The notes below the pieces were generated by a model, which made no database searches, was not told the DNA's origin, and saw nothing but the letters and a program-made list of their open reading frames with translations. This document shows positions 27,233 through 35,388 of a DNA stretch of 64,000 nt, in pieces; position 1 is the first letter of the stretch; each line of letters begins with the position of its first letter. The DNA comes from Myxococcus hansupus (GTDB lineage Bacteria > Myxococcota > Myxococcia > Myxococcales > Myxococcaceae): NCBI RefSeq assembly GCF_000280925.3, contig NZ_CP012109.1:6654501-6718500 (forward strand), written 5' to 3'. The position numbers and the translations under genes are program-made.

Positions 27233-27415
27233 TCAGTACTCCAGCGGCGGCTGCGGACCAGGGACGATGTCCGCGATGTCGGGATCGACATCTCCGGGCT
27301 GGCGCGGTCCGCGCTCAGACTTCACCTTCTTGCGCTCCTCCCGCTTGGCGTCCTTCTCCTGCTGGTGCTGCTTGCGCGCCTGCTCCTTCTGACGCTTCGT
27401 GGATCTTCCTTGCAT
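27233..27415 (-). CDS. Small highly charged protein (60 aa)
   Basis: The ATG at 27415 has an ideal ribosome site, AAGGAGG with five bases of spacing, which supports expression. The first 35 residues are almost all Lys, Arg, Glu and Gln (STKRQKEQARKQHQQEKDAK) and should form a long charged helix. The C-terminal 25 residues are Pro/Asp-rich (PGDVDPDIADIVPGPQPPLEY). There is no cysteine and no membrane segment. It lies behind the cspA terminator, so it may be expressed by read-through of cspA transcripts or from its own promoter. An RNA- or ribosome-associated role is a guess from charge and context only. Confidence 0.7.
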   Translation of the reverse strand: MQGRSTKRQKEQARKQHQQEKDAKREERKKVKSERGPRQPGDVDPDIADIVPGPQPPLEY

Positions 27416-27436
27416 TGCGCCTCCTTAAGAGGAGAG

Positions 27437-27476
27437 GAAAACAAAAGCCCGGCCTCGCACGCGAGGAGGCCGGGCT
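27437..27476 (-). terminator. Intrinsic terminator after cspA
   Basis: On the minus strand an 11-bp perfect stem (27466-27476 with 27446-27456) and 9-base loop are followed by TTTGTTTTCC. It starts 22 bp after the cspA stop and ends just before the ribosome site of the 60-residue protein gene. Confidence 0.9.
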
Positions 27477-27498
27477 GGTGCGTGCTGGAGCTGAGCTC

Positions 27499-27705
27499 TC
27501 AGCCAACGACGCGGACGTTCTCGGCCTGGAGGCCCTTGGGGCCCTTCCGAGTCTCGAACTCCACCTTCTGGCCCTCTGCCAGCGTGCGGAATCCATCGGT
27601 CTGGATTGCGGTGTGGTGGCAGAACACGTCAGGTCCCCCGTCGTCCTGGGCGATGAAACCGAAGCCCTTCGCGTCGTTGAACCACTTCACGGAGCCAGTT
27701 GCCAT
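27499..27705 (-). CDS. cspA: Cold-shock protein, CspA family
   Basis: 68 residues, the normal size of a single cold-shock domain. Both RNA-binding motifs are present: [11 protein letters not shown] (RNP1) and DVFCHHTAI (RNP2, with Cys in place of the usual Val/Phe-region residue). It starts [17 protein letters not shown] from the ATG at 27705, which has AGAAGAGA upstream. It should bind single-stranded RNA and DNA and act as an RNA chaperone. The frame upstream of the ATG is open but lies in the leader. A strong terminator separates it from the 60-residue protein gene. Several paralogues usually exist in myxobacteria, so the numbering of the gene is uncertain. Confidence 0.92.
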   Translation of the reverse strand: MATGSVKWFNDAKGFGFIAQDDGGPDVFCHHTAIQTDGFRTLAEGQKVEFETRKGPKGLQAENVRVVG

Positions 27706-28042
27706 ATTCTCTTCTTCTTTCTGCGTGCGGCGCGAGGCCGCTGACTGCCCCAAACACGGGACAGGTAGCCTCTAGCCTGTCGAGGGGCCCATGTCGAATG
27801 TGGAAAGTCCCCAATCTCCACCGGCTGTTCGCCGCGTGAAGGAAACGCGATGTCTAATCGAAGAATTCCGGCCCCTTGGCGCCTCGACTGCGCCTCGGGA
27901 CACCGCCGGATTCCCACCCAATGTGGGTGCGTCCAGCGGCTTCGGGGAGGGTCCTGAAGGGCAATATCCTGGACGGAGCCGCGTCGCTTTCCTCGCCGGA
28001 GGGGCGGGGAGCAGGCCCCAAGGGGGCCTCCTGGCGGGTCGT
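27706..28042. other. Intergenic region, cspA leader and promoter
   Basis: About 337 bp without a supportable gene. Toward cspA, on the minus strand, TCGACA near 27795-27800 is followed after about 17 bases by TAGAGG, a weak sigma-70-like pair. A 7-bp hairpin (AGGCCCC/GGGGCCT, 28013-28029) just past the upstream gene's stop could act as a weak terminator. Confidence 0.4.
27760..27781. promoter_or_regulatory. Imperfect dyad upstream of cspA
   Basis: Arms GACAGG and CCTGTC flank an inner TAG...CTA pairing with one extra base, about 55 bp before the cspA start. It overlaps the proposed promoter, so it could be an operator or a hairpin at the beginning of the leader RNA. Confidence 0.35.
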
Positions 28043-28687
28043 CTAGAGGCTCGGGGGCGTGCGCGGCAGTTCCGTTCCGAACACCACCTGGAGCAGGTCC
28101 ATCAGCCCGGGCCAGGCTTCCGCGGCCAGCCAGAGGCCCTCCTCCTGATGGTCCGCCGTCATGGCCAGGGAAGCCGAGTCGAAGAGCCGAGCGGGTAGCA
28201 GGCCCTCCTCGGGCAGGGGGCCTTCCACCTGGAGCACCTGGCCGTCCCAACGGAGGCCAGGAGGGAGCAGGCGTTCGGCCAGCACGCGCATCGCCGCCCG
28301 GCCCGCCCCCGCGCGCAGCACGCCCATCATCAATGACGAGGCCGTCCGGGATTCCTCCAGCTCCACCACGCCCGGCGTCCTCAGCCACAGCCGGTAGCGC
28401 CCCGACGCGAGCTCCACGCGCTCCAGCGCCGTCTCCACGCGCAGCTTCCAGCCATGGACCGAGAAGCGCACGTCGTAGACTTCCGGGCGCGCGGACCATT
28501 GCCGCAGTTCGAAATTCTTCAACCGGCCCAGCAACTGGCGAACCACCGTCTCCACGCGCGCATGCGACAGGCGCACGCGCTTGCGGCCCACGTCCACCGC
28601 CATGTCATTGGAGAGGGCGGACGGCAGCCGTTTGGCCCATTCCCGCGCGCCCTCCAACATCTTCGCCGCCAGCGACTGACCCGACAT
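28043..28687 (-). CDS. Conserved-looking hypothetical protein (214 aa)
   Basis: The ATG at 28687 has GGGAGG seven bases upstream; the frame is open further but that part is Arg-rich shadow sequence. The protein has an N-terminal helix (SLAAKMLEGAREWAKRLPSA) followed by strands with the look of a lipid- or ligand-binding beta-rich fold: VGRKRVRLSHARVETVVRQL, YDVRFSVHGWKLRVETALER and LRWDGQVLQVEG. There is no signal peptide, metal motif or recognisable family. Its 5' end lies 169 bp behind the tldE stop on the same strand. The function is unknown. Confidence 0.6.
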   Translation of the reverse strand: MSGQSLAAKMLEGAREWAKRLPSALSNDMAVDVGRKRVRLSHARVETVVRQLLGRLKNFELRQWSARPEVYDVRFSVHGWKLRVETALERVELASGRYRLWLRTPGVVELEESRTASSLMMGVLRAGAGRAAMRVLAERLLPPGLRWDGQVLQVEGPLPEEGLLPARLFDSASLAMTADHQEEGLWLAAEAWPGLMDLLQVVFGTELPRTPPSL

Positions 28688-28856
28688 CCATGTCCTCCCG
28701 TGACGCCGTACCCTGGGCCTCTCGGGCTCCACTCCACCCGCCCGGCGCCGCGCGCGCAGCATGCACCGGATTCAAGGCCCACGCGCGTCCTGCTCGCAGG
28801 GGAAGCGGTCTGGCGTCGACCAACACGCCCCCCGTGGCCCCTCGGGGGCGTTGACG

Positions 28857-30212
28857 TCACCTGCCCGCCTGCTCTCCCGGACGGGTCGCCAGCAGCGGAG
28901 GGAAGACGAGCGTCGGGGTGCCACAGCCCTCGGCGGTGGGGAAGAAGGTCAGGTCCGAGCCCACGCCGCGCAAGGCCCGAAAGGTCTCCAACACCGGGAG
29001 CTCCAGCTCCACCGGCGCCACCCGTCGCACGCGGTGGCCGTCGCGCACCTCCCAGCCCCCCGCCACCAACGTGATGACACCGGGCCGAGACATGGTCGTG
29101 AAGGTCTCCACGCGCGCCACGAGTTCGGTGTGGTGCGCGGGCAATGCGAGGGCCGCGGCCGGCACGAGGAAGGGATTCACGGCCTCTGGGGTGGGCACGC
29201 CTGACGCCGAGCGAAACCCACGTCCGTTGAGCGGTGCACCGAGCCGGGCCGCCGTGTCCGCCGCGTGGAGGAAGCTTTGCAATCGCCCCTCCTCCACCAG
29301 GGGCAGCGCTGCCGTGGGAACCCCTTCGTCGTCCACGTCCACGCGGCGGGTGCCGGCGGAAGCGTTCGGGTCGTCCACGACGGTCAGCAGTGAGGGGAAC
29401 ACCTTGCGCCCCGCGGCCCGGGCCAGCGCGGGCGTGGCTGCGGCGATGTCGCCTCGCAACAGCCAGATGAGGCCCGCGACGAGGGGCGCGGCGACCGCCG
29501 GTCTCAGGACCAGGGGGAGACTTGGGTCCACCGGTTCCACGGGCCCTGACAGCGCGTCGACCGCCTCCGCGAGACGAAGCCGCAGTGGATTGAAGACCGT
29601 GTCGTCCGTGCCCGGCGGGAGCGACACCGCGTCCACCACCGCGCCGCGGGGCGTCTCGCACCGCACGAAGAGATCCTCTCGCCACTCCGTGCGAGCGCGG
29701 CGCATGCCGTTGGCGCGGACCGCGGCCCGCCAGGTCGAGGACTGGGTGAGGACAGCGGCCTGAACCACGATGCCCTTGGGAATGACGGACTGGATGACGT
29801 GTGCCATCCGGCGTCGGGCCGCTTCCGGTTGAAGCGCGGCTGGGCCCGTGGGCGGCTCCACGTCTTCAGTGGGCAGGGAGGGAAGGACCAGGGCGCGGCC
29901 GGGCGTCGCGAGCCGCGTGGCCTGTTCGAGCAGCCGTGAGAGGCCGCCCACGTCATCCATGGGGACCGTCAACACGCCCTGGCCGGTGCTCGCGCCAACG
30001 CGTGCCGTGGCTTCCGCGGACTCACCCTGATTCAGGGTGGAGACTCCGGTGCTGGCATCATGTTCGAGCGACAGCCTGCGCTCCGCGCCGAGGAACAGCT
30101 CCGCGTGGAATGAAGCGTCTTCAGGCGTGAAGGCGTCCAGCGCATCGCGGGCGGACGCAAGCCAGGCGATGAGCTCCAACCCCGCGCACAGGCGCCGCGC
30201 GCCGTCATCCAT
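28857..30212 (-). CDS. TldE/PmbA-family subunit of a TldD/TldE metalloprotease
   Basis: 451 residues from the ATG at 30212, with AAGGCGG as ribosome site. It has no HExxxH motif, as expected for the TldE (PmbA) subunit. Family features include SLEHDASTGVSTLNQ near the N-terminus, the LRPAVAAPLVAGLIWLL helix, VDDPNASAGTRRVDVDDEGVPT (read in two pieces) and SRPGVITLVAGG near the end. In E. coli TldD and TldE form a heterodimer that trims microcin B17, CcdA and other unfolded peptides. The catalytic partner is the divergent gene at 30984. The first 15 codons are duplicated several times upstream (see the repeat array). Confidence 0.82.
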   Translation of the reverse strand: MDDGARRLCAGLELIAWLASARDALDAFTPEDASFHAELFLGAERRLSLEHDASTGVSTLNQGESAEATARVGASTGQGVLTVPMDDVGGLSRLLEQATRLATPGRALVLPSLPTEDVEPPTGPAALQPEAARRRMAHVIQSVIPKGIVVQAAVLTQSSTWRAAVRANGMRRARTEWREDLFVRCETPRGAVVDAVSLPPGTDDTVFNPLRLRLAEAVDALSGPVEPVDPSLPLVLRPAVAAPLVAGLIWLLRGDIAAATPALARAAGRKVFPSLLTVVDDPNASAGTRRVDVDDEGVPTAALPLVEEGRLQSFLHAADTAARLGAPLNGRGFRSASGVPTPEAVNPFLVPAAALALPAHHTELVARVETFTTMSRPGVITLVAGGWEVRDGHRVRRVAPVELELPVLETFRALRGVGSDLTFFPTAEGCGTPTLVFPPLLATRPGEQAGR

Positions 30213-30830
30213 GGAACCGCCTTGCATCCGCTGCTGCCTCCCGACATGCGTCACGGCGGCTCACGCGATGAACTCCAGCCCGTACAGGCGCGCCGTCACC
30301 CGCTGAAACATCCTGCCTTTGCTGCCGCGTGTCGACGTTCGCCAAGCCTGCTCCTGCTCGCGAGCTGAACGCCAGCCAGTGTAGGCGCAGCGCGCCGTCA
30401 CCCATGGAACCGCCTTGCATCCGCTGCTGCCTCCCGACATTCGCCACGGCGGCTCACGCGATGAACGCCAGCCCGTGCAGGCGCAGCGCGCCGTCACCCA
30501 TGGAACCGCCATGTATCCGCTGCGGCCTCCCGACATGCGTCACGGCGGCTCACGCGATGAACTCCAGCCCGTACAGGCGCAGCGCGCCGCCATCATCTGA
30601 AACATCCTGCCTTTGCTGCCGCGTGCCGACGTTCGCCAAGCCTGCTCCTGCTCGCGAACTGAACGCCAGCCCGCGCACAGGCAGCCTGCTCCGTCGTCCC
30701 ATGAAACAACACCCTGCCTCTGCCGCCGCCTCTCGGAGTGCGCCGGGATTGCTCGCGAGGTGTGCTTCAGCCTTGCGCACCGCCATCCCATGAGCCGCCC
30801 TGCCTCCGCTGCCGCCACCCGAGGATACCG
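30165..30830 (-). repeat. Array of about seven decayed ~96-bp copies of the tldE start region
   Basis: Units begin near 30210, 30304, 30403, 30499, 30598, 30700 and 30789 (spacing 89-103 bp, mode about 96). Each holds, on the minus strand, a ribosome-site-like AGGCGG, a start codon or its remnant, and about 15 codons related to the beginning of tldE (ALRLYGLEFIA or similar). Several copies end at TGA directly after GCG, giving micro-ORFs such as 30454-30501 (15 residues) and 30261-30299 (GTG start, 12 residues). Units 6 and 7 are the most diverged. The array fills nearly the whole gap between tldE and tldD. Confidence 0.8.
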
Positions 30831-30983
30831 GTCTTGGTTCATGCGTGGGGTGCCCCGTCTCGCCCTCCGTGCGTGGGACACCGCACGCGCTGACGTATGC
30901 TTCCCAGCGAGGCACCTCGGGTGGCCTCCTCTCACACGGTACGGTCGAACACCCGCAGTCACTGACGGTCGGAGGACACACGC

Positions 30984-32261
30984 GTGGACGGGTTCGTGGA
31001 GCGACGCGAAGTCACCGAGGTCCTCCACCAGCGCTCGGGGCCCCGTGTCATCGCACCCGTCCTCGAACGGGGATGGTCCATGGGCGAGGCCAGCCCGGAA
31101 GGCATGTCCTGGAAGTGGTCCCCCGTGGCGGGTCCCACGTGGCGGCGCGGCATCCTCCCCAGCGAGCTGGACGCTCCGGCCCAACGCCTGCTCGACACCG
31201 GAAGCACGCTGCCCAGTGACGTGGAGCCCACCCTCGCGCTCGTCCGCGCGCTGGTGGAGACGGCGCGGACCGCGGGCGCCGCGCACCTGGACGTGCTGCT
31301 GCGCGAGGTGGACCGGCGCACCCTGGTGGCCAACGCCGAGCATGTCCGGGAGAACGCGCAACGGTACGCCGTGCTCGAAGTGAAGGCCTTCCACGACACT
31401 GGCGCGGGCGTCGCCGAGCTGTGGCGCTGCGCCGCCTGGCCCGACGGGGCGAAGCTGCGCGCCGCGCTGCCGGAGCTGGAAGCCCTCGTCGAAGGCATGG
31501 TGCGCGAGCTGCGTGACACCTCGCCCATCTTCCCCTGCCCTCGCGGCGTGCTGCCCGTCGTCTTTCCTCCGGGCGCCGCGTCGGGCTGCTTCTTCCACGA
31601 AGTCTGCGGCCATCCCCTGGAAGGCGACGTCGTCGCACGGGGAGGCTCCTACCTCGCCCGGCGGCTGGGGCAGGCCGTGGCCGGTGAGCACGTCACCGTC
31701 TCCGATGACCCCACGGACGGACACGGCGCGCTCGGCTTCACCTGGGACGACGAGGGCCACGCCGCCCAACCCGTGAAACTCCTCAGCGAAGGCCGCGTGG
31801 ACGCACCGCTGCTGGACGCACGCAGCGCGGTGGCGCTGGGCCGCACGCCCAATGGACACGGACGGCGCGTCAGCTACCGGCACCCGCCCCTCCCTCGCAT
31901 GGCGCACACGCGCGTGGAGCCGCACGCGGGACACCTCGATGCGTTGATGGCCGACATCCCCCACGGCCTGCTGGTGCAACACCTGCTGCCCAGGCAGATG
32001 GACCTGCTGTCGGGGGACTTCAGCTTCTACATCGTGGAGGCCCGCGAGATTCGGGATGGGCGCCCGGGCCGCCGCGTGGGCCCCGGCATCCTCCGAGGCA
32101 ACGGGCTGGACGCGCTGGCCGCCATCGACGCGGTGGGCGCGGATGCGAAGAACCTCTTCGCCACGCGCGGCTGCCGGAAGCTGGACCACGGCCCGCTGCC
32201 CGTGTCCTTCGGGCAGCCCACGGTGCGCTTCCGTGGACTGCTCGTGGGCCCCGGGCAGTGA
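30984..32261 (+). CDS. TldD-family metalloprotease, catalytic subunit
   Basis: 425 residues from the GTG at 30984, with GGAGG eight bases upstream. The TldD zinc motif HExxxH is present in CFFHEVCGHPLEGD: H205, E206 and H210. Also present is the C-terminal GPGILRGNGLDAL with a conserved cysteine near the end (FATRGCRKLDHGPLPVSFGQ, one residue longer in the protein). The N-terminal domain is shorter than in E. coli TldD (481), so it may be a compact subtype. It should form a heterodimer with the divergent TldE and cleave small or unfolded peptides; such pairs also remove leader peptides of modified natural products, which is relevant given the small peptide gene 5 kb away. It converges on the next gene with a 7-bp gap. 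Confidence 0.85.
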   Translation: MDGFVERREVTEVLHQRSGPRVIAPVLERGWSMGEASPEGMSWKWSPVAGPTWRRGILPSELDAPAQRLLDTGSTLPSDVEPTLALVRALVETARTAGAAHLDVLLREVDRRTLVANAEHVRENAQRYAVLEVKAFHDTGAGVAELWRCAAWPDGAKLRAALPELEALVEGMVRELRDTSPIFPCPRGVLPVVFPPGAASGCFFHEVCGHPLEGDVVARGGSYLARRLGQAVAGEHVTVSDDPTDGHGALGFTWDDEGHAAQPVKLLSEGRVDAPLLDARSAVALGRTPNGHGRRVSYRHPPLPRMAHTRVEPHAGHLDALMADIPHGLLVQHLLPRQMDLLSGDFSFYIVEAREIRDGRPGRRVGPGILRGNGLDALAAIDAVGADAKNLFATRGCRKLDHGPLPVSFGQPTVRFRGLLVGPGQ

Positions 32262-32268
32262 GGCGACG

Positions 32269-33375
32269 CTACTCCTCCGGGAACGGCGGCACGCAGCGCC
32301 AGCTCTCGTCCATGGGCGGGAGCCCCGGGTCCTCGAGCGGGTCCGGCGGCGGCGGCGCCATGTTGGGGAACGCGAAGACGCGCTGCACGGACACGCCCGG
32401 ATGCGGCTCCACGATGGCCGGCGGAATCGGCAGCGGCCGAGGACCGAAGGGCCCCGGCTCCTCGCCCTCTTCCGGCTCGTAGACGTCCGTGAAGCTCACC
32501 GTCACGGGCTCCGTGTGCCCCGGCGGCAGCACGAGCGCGAAGTACCCCAGGAAGCTCACCGGGCCCGGCATCGCGAAGAAGCCCATGGGCGACTGGCCGG
32601 GGAAGCCCTCCGGCGGCGCCCACATCAGCGGAATCACCTGGCCCGCGCTCGACTCGGCGGCCACGCTGTCCTGCGGGATGAGGAAGTAGTCGTAATAGAA
32701 GCTGGGCGCGTGCACCCAGAAGAGCACCACGCCGCCCGTCTTCGCCGGGTCGAGCAGGTCCGCGACCGTCGTCTCGGTGCCCTCCATCGTCAGGTACTGG
32801 GCCACCGCGTCCAGCCCGCCCGTGTTGCCCACCATCAGCGCCGTCTGGGAGCTGCACTCCGTGACGTTCACCTGGATGGGCCGCAGGGTCCGCGTGGGGA
32901 AGTAGTCCGCGGGCGGCAGCGGGAACGGCGCGCCGGGGATGAGCGTCACGCCCTCCGCGGGAGGAATGGCCTGCGCGATGTACGGCAGGCCGTCACTCAC
33001 GGCCACGCCGTTGACCTGCCAGTGGCCGGTGAACGCGGACGGGCCACTGGAGACGTCCGGCAGGCCGGGCGCACTCAAGCGCACCTGCGCGCCGGGGATG
33101 GCGGAGAACACGAGGTACGGAATCCCATCGAACAGGGCGGGCGGCGGCGCCATGTCCTCCTGTCCCGGCTCCGTCGGGAAGGTGAGCATGTGGATGAAGA
33201 ACGCCTCCGGGTCATAGAGCAACCCGGACACGGTGCCCTGCCGCTCGGGCAGGTCCGCGATGGGCGCATCCGACCCCGTGTCCACGGGAGGCGGCGCGTC
33301 GCTGGCGCAGCCGCCCAGGGCGGACGCGAGCAGGAAGCCAGCGGCGAGGGAACGGGCCTTCACGAAGTCACGCAT
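32269..33375 (-). CDS. Lipoprotein of unknown function, end of cytochrome gene group
   Basis: 368 residues from the ATG at 33375. The N-terminus has a hydrophobic stretch ending LASALGGC, a lipobox with lipidated cysteine at 23. The mature part has a beta-rich look, with an Ig-like stretch (GTVSGLLYDPEAFF) and long proline-rich tail (NMAPPPPDPLEDPGLPP). No heme motif CXXCH is present. The ATG lies 5 bp behind the stop of the multiheme cytochrome gene, so both are cotranscribed, and it may be a structural partner of that cytochrome on the cell surface. The function is not recognised. Confidence 0.65.
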   Translation of the reverse strand: MRDFVKARSLAAGFLLASALGGCASDAPPPVDTGSDAPIADLPERQGTVSGLLYDPEAFFIHMLTFPTEPGQEDMAPPPALFDGIPYLVFSAIPGAQVRLSAPGLPDVSSGPSAFTGHWQVNGVAVSDGLPYIAQAIPPAEGVTLIPGAPFPLPPADYFPTRTLRPIQVNVTECSSQTALMVGNTGGLDAVAQYLTMEGTETTVADLLDPAKTGGVVLFWVHAPSFYYDYFLIPQDSVAAESSAGQVIPLMWAPPEGFPGQSPMGFFAMPGPVSFLGYFALVLPPGHTEPVTVSFTDVYEPEEGEEPGPFGPRPLPIPPAIVEPHPGVSVQRVFAFPNMAPPPPDPLEDPGLPPMDESWRCVPPFPEE

Positions 33376-33380
33376 GGGGT

Positions 33381-35282
33381 TCACCGGGGGGGCAGCACAT
33401 GCTCGGTCGGCGGCGTCGCCAGGTGGCAGGCGTTGGCGCAGTTCCCGTAGATGTTCGGCGGGGACGTGAGGTTCTGGAACTCGAGGTACTTGTACTCGTT
33501 GCCGTGCGTGCCCGGGTGGCAGCCCGCGCAGGCGATGAGGCTGGGGCGCAGGGCGCTCTCTCGCGTCAGGTGGCACACCGTGCAGTCACCCTTGTTCTGG
33601 GCGTACTTGCGCGAGTTGATGTGGATGCGGTGCATGAAGTCCGAGGAGTGACCCACGGTTTCATCGAAGTGGCACACCTTGCACGTCTCCACGTGGTCCA
33701 CCGAGACGCCGTGGTGCACGTTGCTCAGCGAGTTCGCCCCGTTGTGGCACACCTGGCAGTTGCCGATGCGGCCGGGGTACGTGGTGGGCGTCTCCTGCCC
33801 GACCTGGAAGAAGAAGGGGTCCAGGCGGTTGAGCCGCTCGCCCAGGTAGTTGCGGTGCCCCTTGAGGAGGATGGCGTAGGTGCCCGGCTTGGCGTCCGCG
33901 GGCAGCGGCACGGTGTAGCGCGTCGTGGGCCGGTGCTCATGGCCGCCCGGGCGGAAGGCCGCGGCCGGGTGAATGTAGTACGCGGGCTCGGACGCGTTCG
34001 GGAAGGAGAAGTACGGCGTCGTGTACGAGCCGTTCACCACGGTGAGGTCCTGGAGCGGGCCCACCACCTTGTAGCCGGACTCGGTGGCGCTGCCGTCCCG
34101 CCAGTTCACCAGCATGTAGCTGTTGAAGTAGGACAGGCCGTTGGAGTCCTCGCCCATGAACTCCCGGAAGGAGGGCATGGAGTCGCGCGGATGCAGCGCG
34201 TGCCCGTCGCCATCCTGAAGGGACACGACGAAGTCGATGTTCTCTCCCGCCTGGTGGAAGCGGCCATTCTGCGGACGCGCCAGCTTCAGCGTCTGGTTGA
34301 GGCCGAAGCCGCACGCCGTCGGCACGTCGGTGGGCAGCCCATCCGGCCCCACCTCGAAGCAGGTCGCGGGGCGATCCGATTCAGGGACGAAGGTGATGGG
34401 GAAGTGGAAGGGCTTGCCGGGCAGCAGGCTCCAGGTGACGCGGATGACGCCCTCACCCGTCAACTGCGGCATCGCGAAGGACTTGAAGGGGTTGGTCGAG
34501 TTGGCGAAGGACACCTTCACCGACGTGACGTAGTCGATGGACTCGCGCGTCATCGCGACCCTGGGCACCGGGTCGTCCGGGAAGAGCGGCGGCGCGAGTC
34601 CCGAGACATTGAAGCTGACCCGGGTCCGGCCCGCGGAGCTGCTCTCCGACAGGAAGTCGGTGCGCAGGTACGTCTCCGTGGCGCGCACGTTGCCGTCGGT
34701 GTCGAGCACCTCCAGCAGGAACGTGTCGTTGTTCGAGATCATCCACGCCGCGTTCTCGTAGAGCGTCTCGCGCTGGAACACGCCGGGCTCCAGCAGGACC
34801 CAGTCATCCAGGCCCGTGGTCAGCCCCGACCAGTCCAGGTCCTTGAAGTCCGACTGCAGGCGGGCCCAGGCGGCGGGCGTGCGGCGGTCGTTGTAGTCCG
34901 CGTGGACGTTCTGCACGGTGTCCATGACGGAGAACTCGCGCAGGAAGTAGAGCTGGCCCGGGCTCACCGTCAGCCGCGCCGTCGGAGGCCGCGTCGCCGC
35001 GGGCAGCGGGAAGCCGTCATTGAGGAAGAGGCACTCGTCCGGGTACTGCGGCAGGTCGAGCCCGCCCTTGGTCACCGGCTCTCCGCTGGGGAGAATCGCG
35101 CAGCCCTTGAACGCCATCAGCGACAGCGAGATGGCTCCGGAGGCGGAGCTCGCATACGGGTCGAACGCCGTCGCGCCGCGGCCGCGCGTCCCTTCCGTGT
35201 CGGAAATGTCGAAGAGGTTGCATCCCGAGGAGAGGACCAGCACCGAAAGTGCCAGGGCCAGCGTCTTGAAGGGGCGGATCAT
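33381..35282 (-). CDS. Multiheme c-type cytochrome lipoprotein (OmcA/MtrC-like layout)
   Basis: 633 residues. The signal ends LALALSVLVLSSGC, a lipobox, so it is exported and lipid-anchored. Residues 40 to about 490 are beta-sandwich domains without heme. The C-terminal 150 residues carry the hemes: CQVCH, CKVCH, CTVCH and CAGCH plus CANACH, a CX3CH variant, so five candidate heme sites. His residues between them (NVHHGVSVDH, HRIHINS) could be distal ligands. The layout resembles surface decaheme cytochromes but with half the hemes. It may pass electrons to or from an extracellular acceptor. The following lipoprotein gene is 5 bp away. Confidence 0.8.
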   Translation of the reverse strand: MIRPFKTLALALSVLVLSSGCNLFDISDTEGTRGRGATAFDPYASSASGAISLSLMAFKGCAILPSGEPVTKGGLDLPQYPDECLFLNDGFPLPAATRPPTARLTVSPGQLYFLREFSVMDTVQNVHADYNDRRTPAAWARLQSDFKDLDWSGLTTGLDDWVLLEPGVFQRETLYENAAWMISNNDTFLLEVLDTDGNVRATETYLRTDFLSESSSAGRTRVSFNVSGLAPPLFPDDPVPRVAMTRESIDYVTSVKVSFANSTNPFKSFAMPQLTGEGVIRVTWSLLPGKPFHFPITFVPESDRPATCFEVGPDGLPTDVPTACGFGLNQTLKLARPQNGRFHQAGENIDFVVSLQDGDGHALHPRDSMPSFREFMGEDSNGLSYFNSYMLVNWRDGSATESGYKVVGPLQDLTVVNGSYTTPYFSFPNASEPAYYIHPAAAFRPGGHEHRPTTRYTVPLPADAKPGTYAILLKGHRNYLGERLNRLDPFFFQVGQETPTTYPGRIGNCQVCHNGANSLSNVHHGVSVDHVETCKVCHFDETVGHSSDFMHRIHINSRKYAQNKGDCTVCHLTRESALRPSLIACAGCHPGTHGNEYKYLEFQNLTSPPNIYGNCANACHLATPPTEHVLPPR

Positions 35283-35388
35283 GAGGACTCGGGCCCAGGG
35301 CCCCCCTGGGGGTCGGGGAGGGCATCAGGCGGGTAAGAATCTGAGAATCTTATCGCTCAACCCGGAGAGACGCCAACAACCGGCGGCG

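Noticed and set aside
30165..30830. CRISPR array
   Set aside because: Units are about 96 bp of continuous similarity with no short conserved repeat alternating with unique spacers, no cas genes are nearby, and the units resemble the start of tldE.
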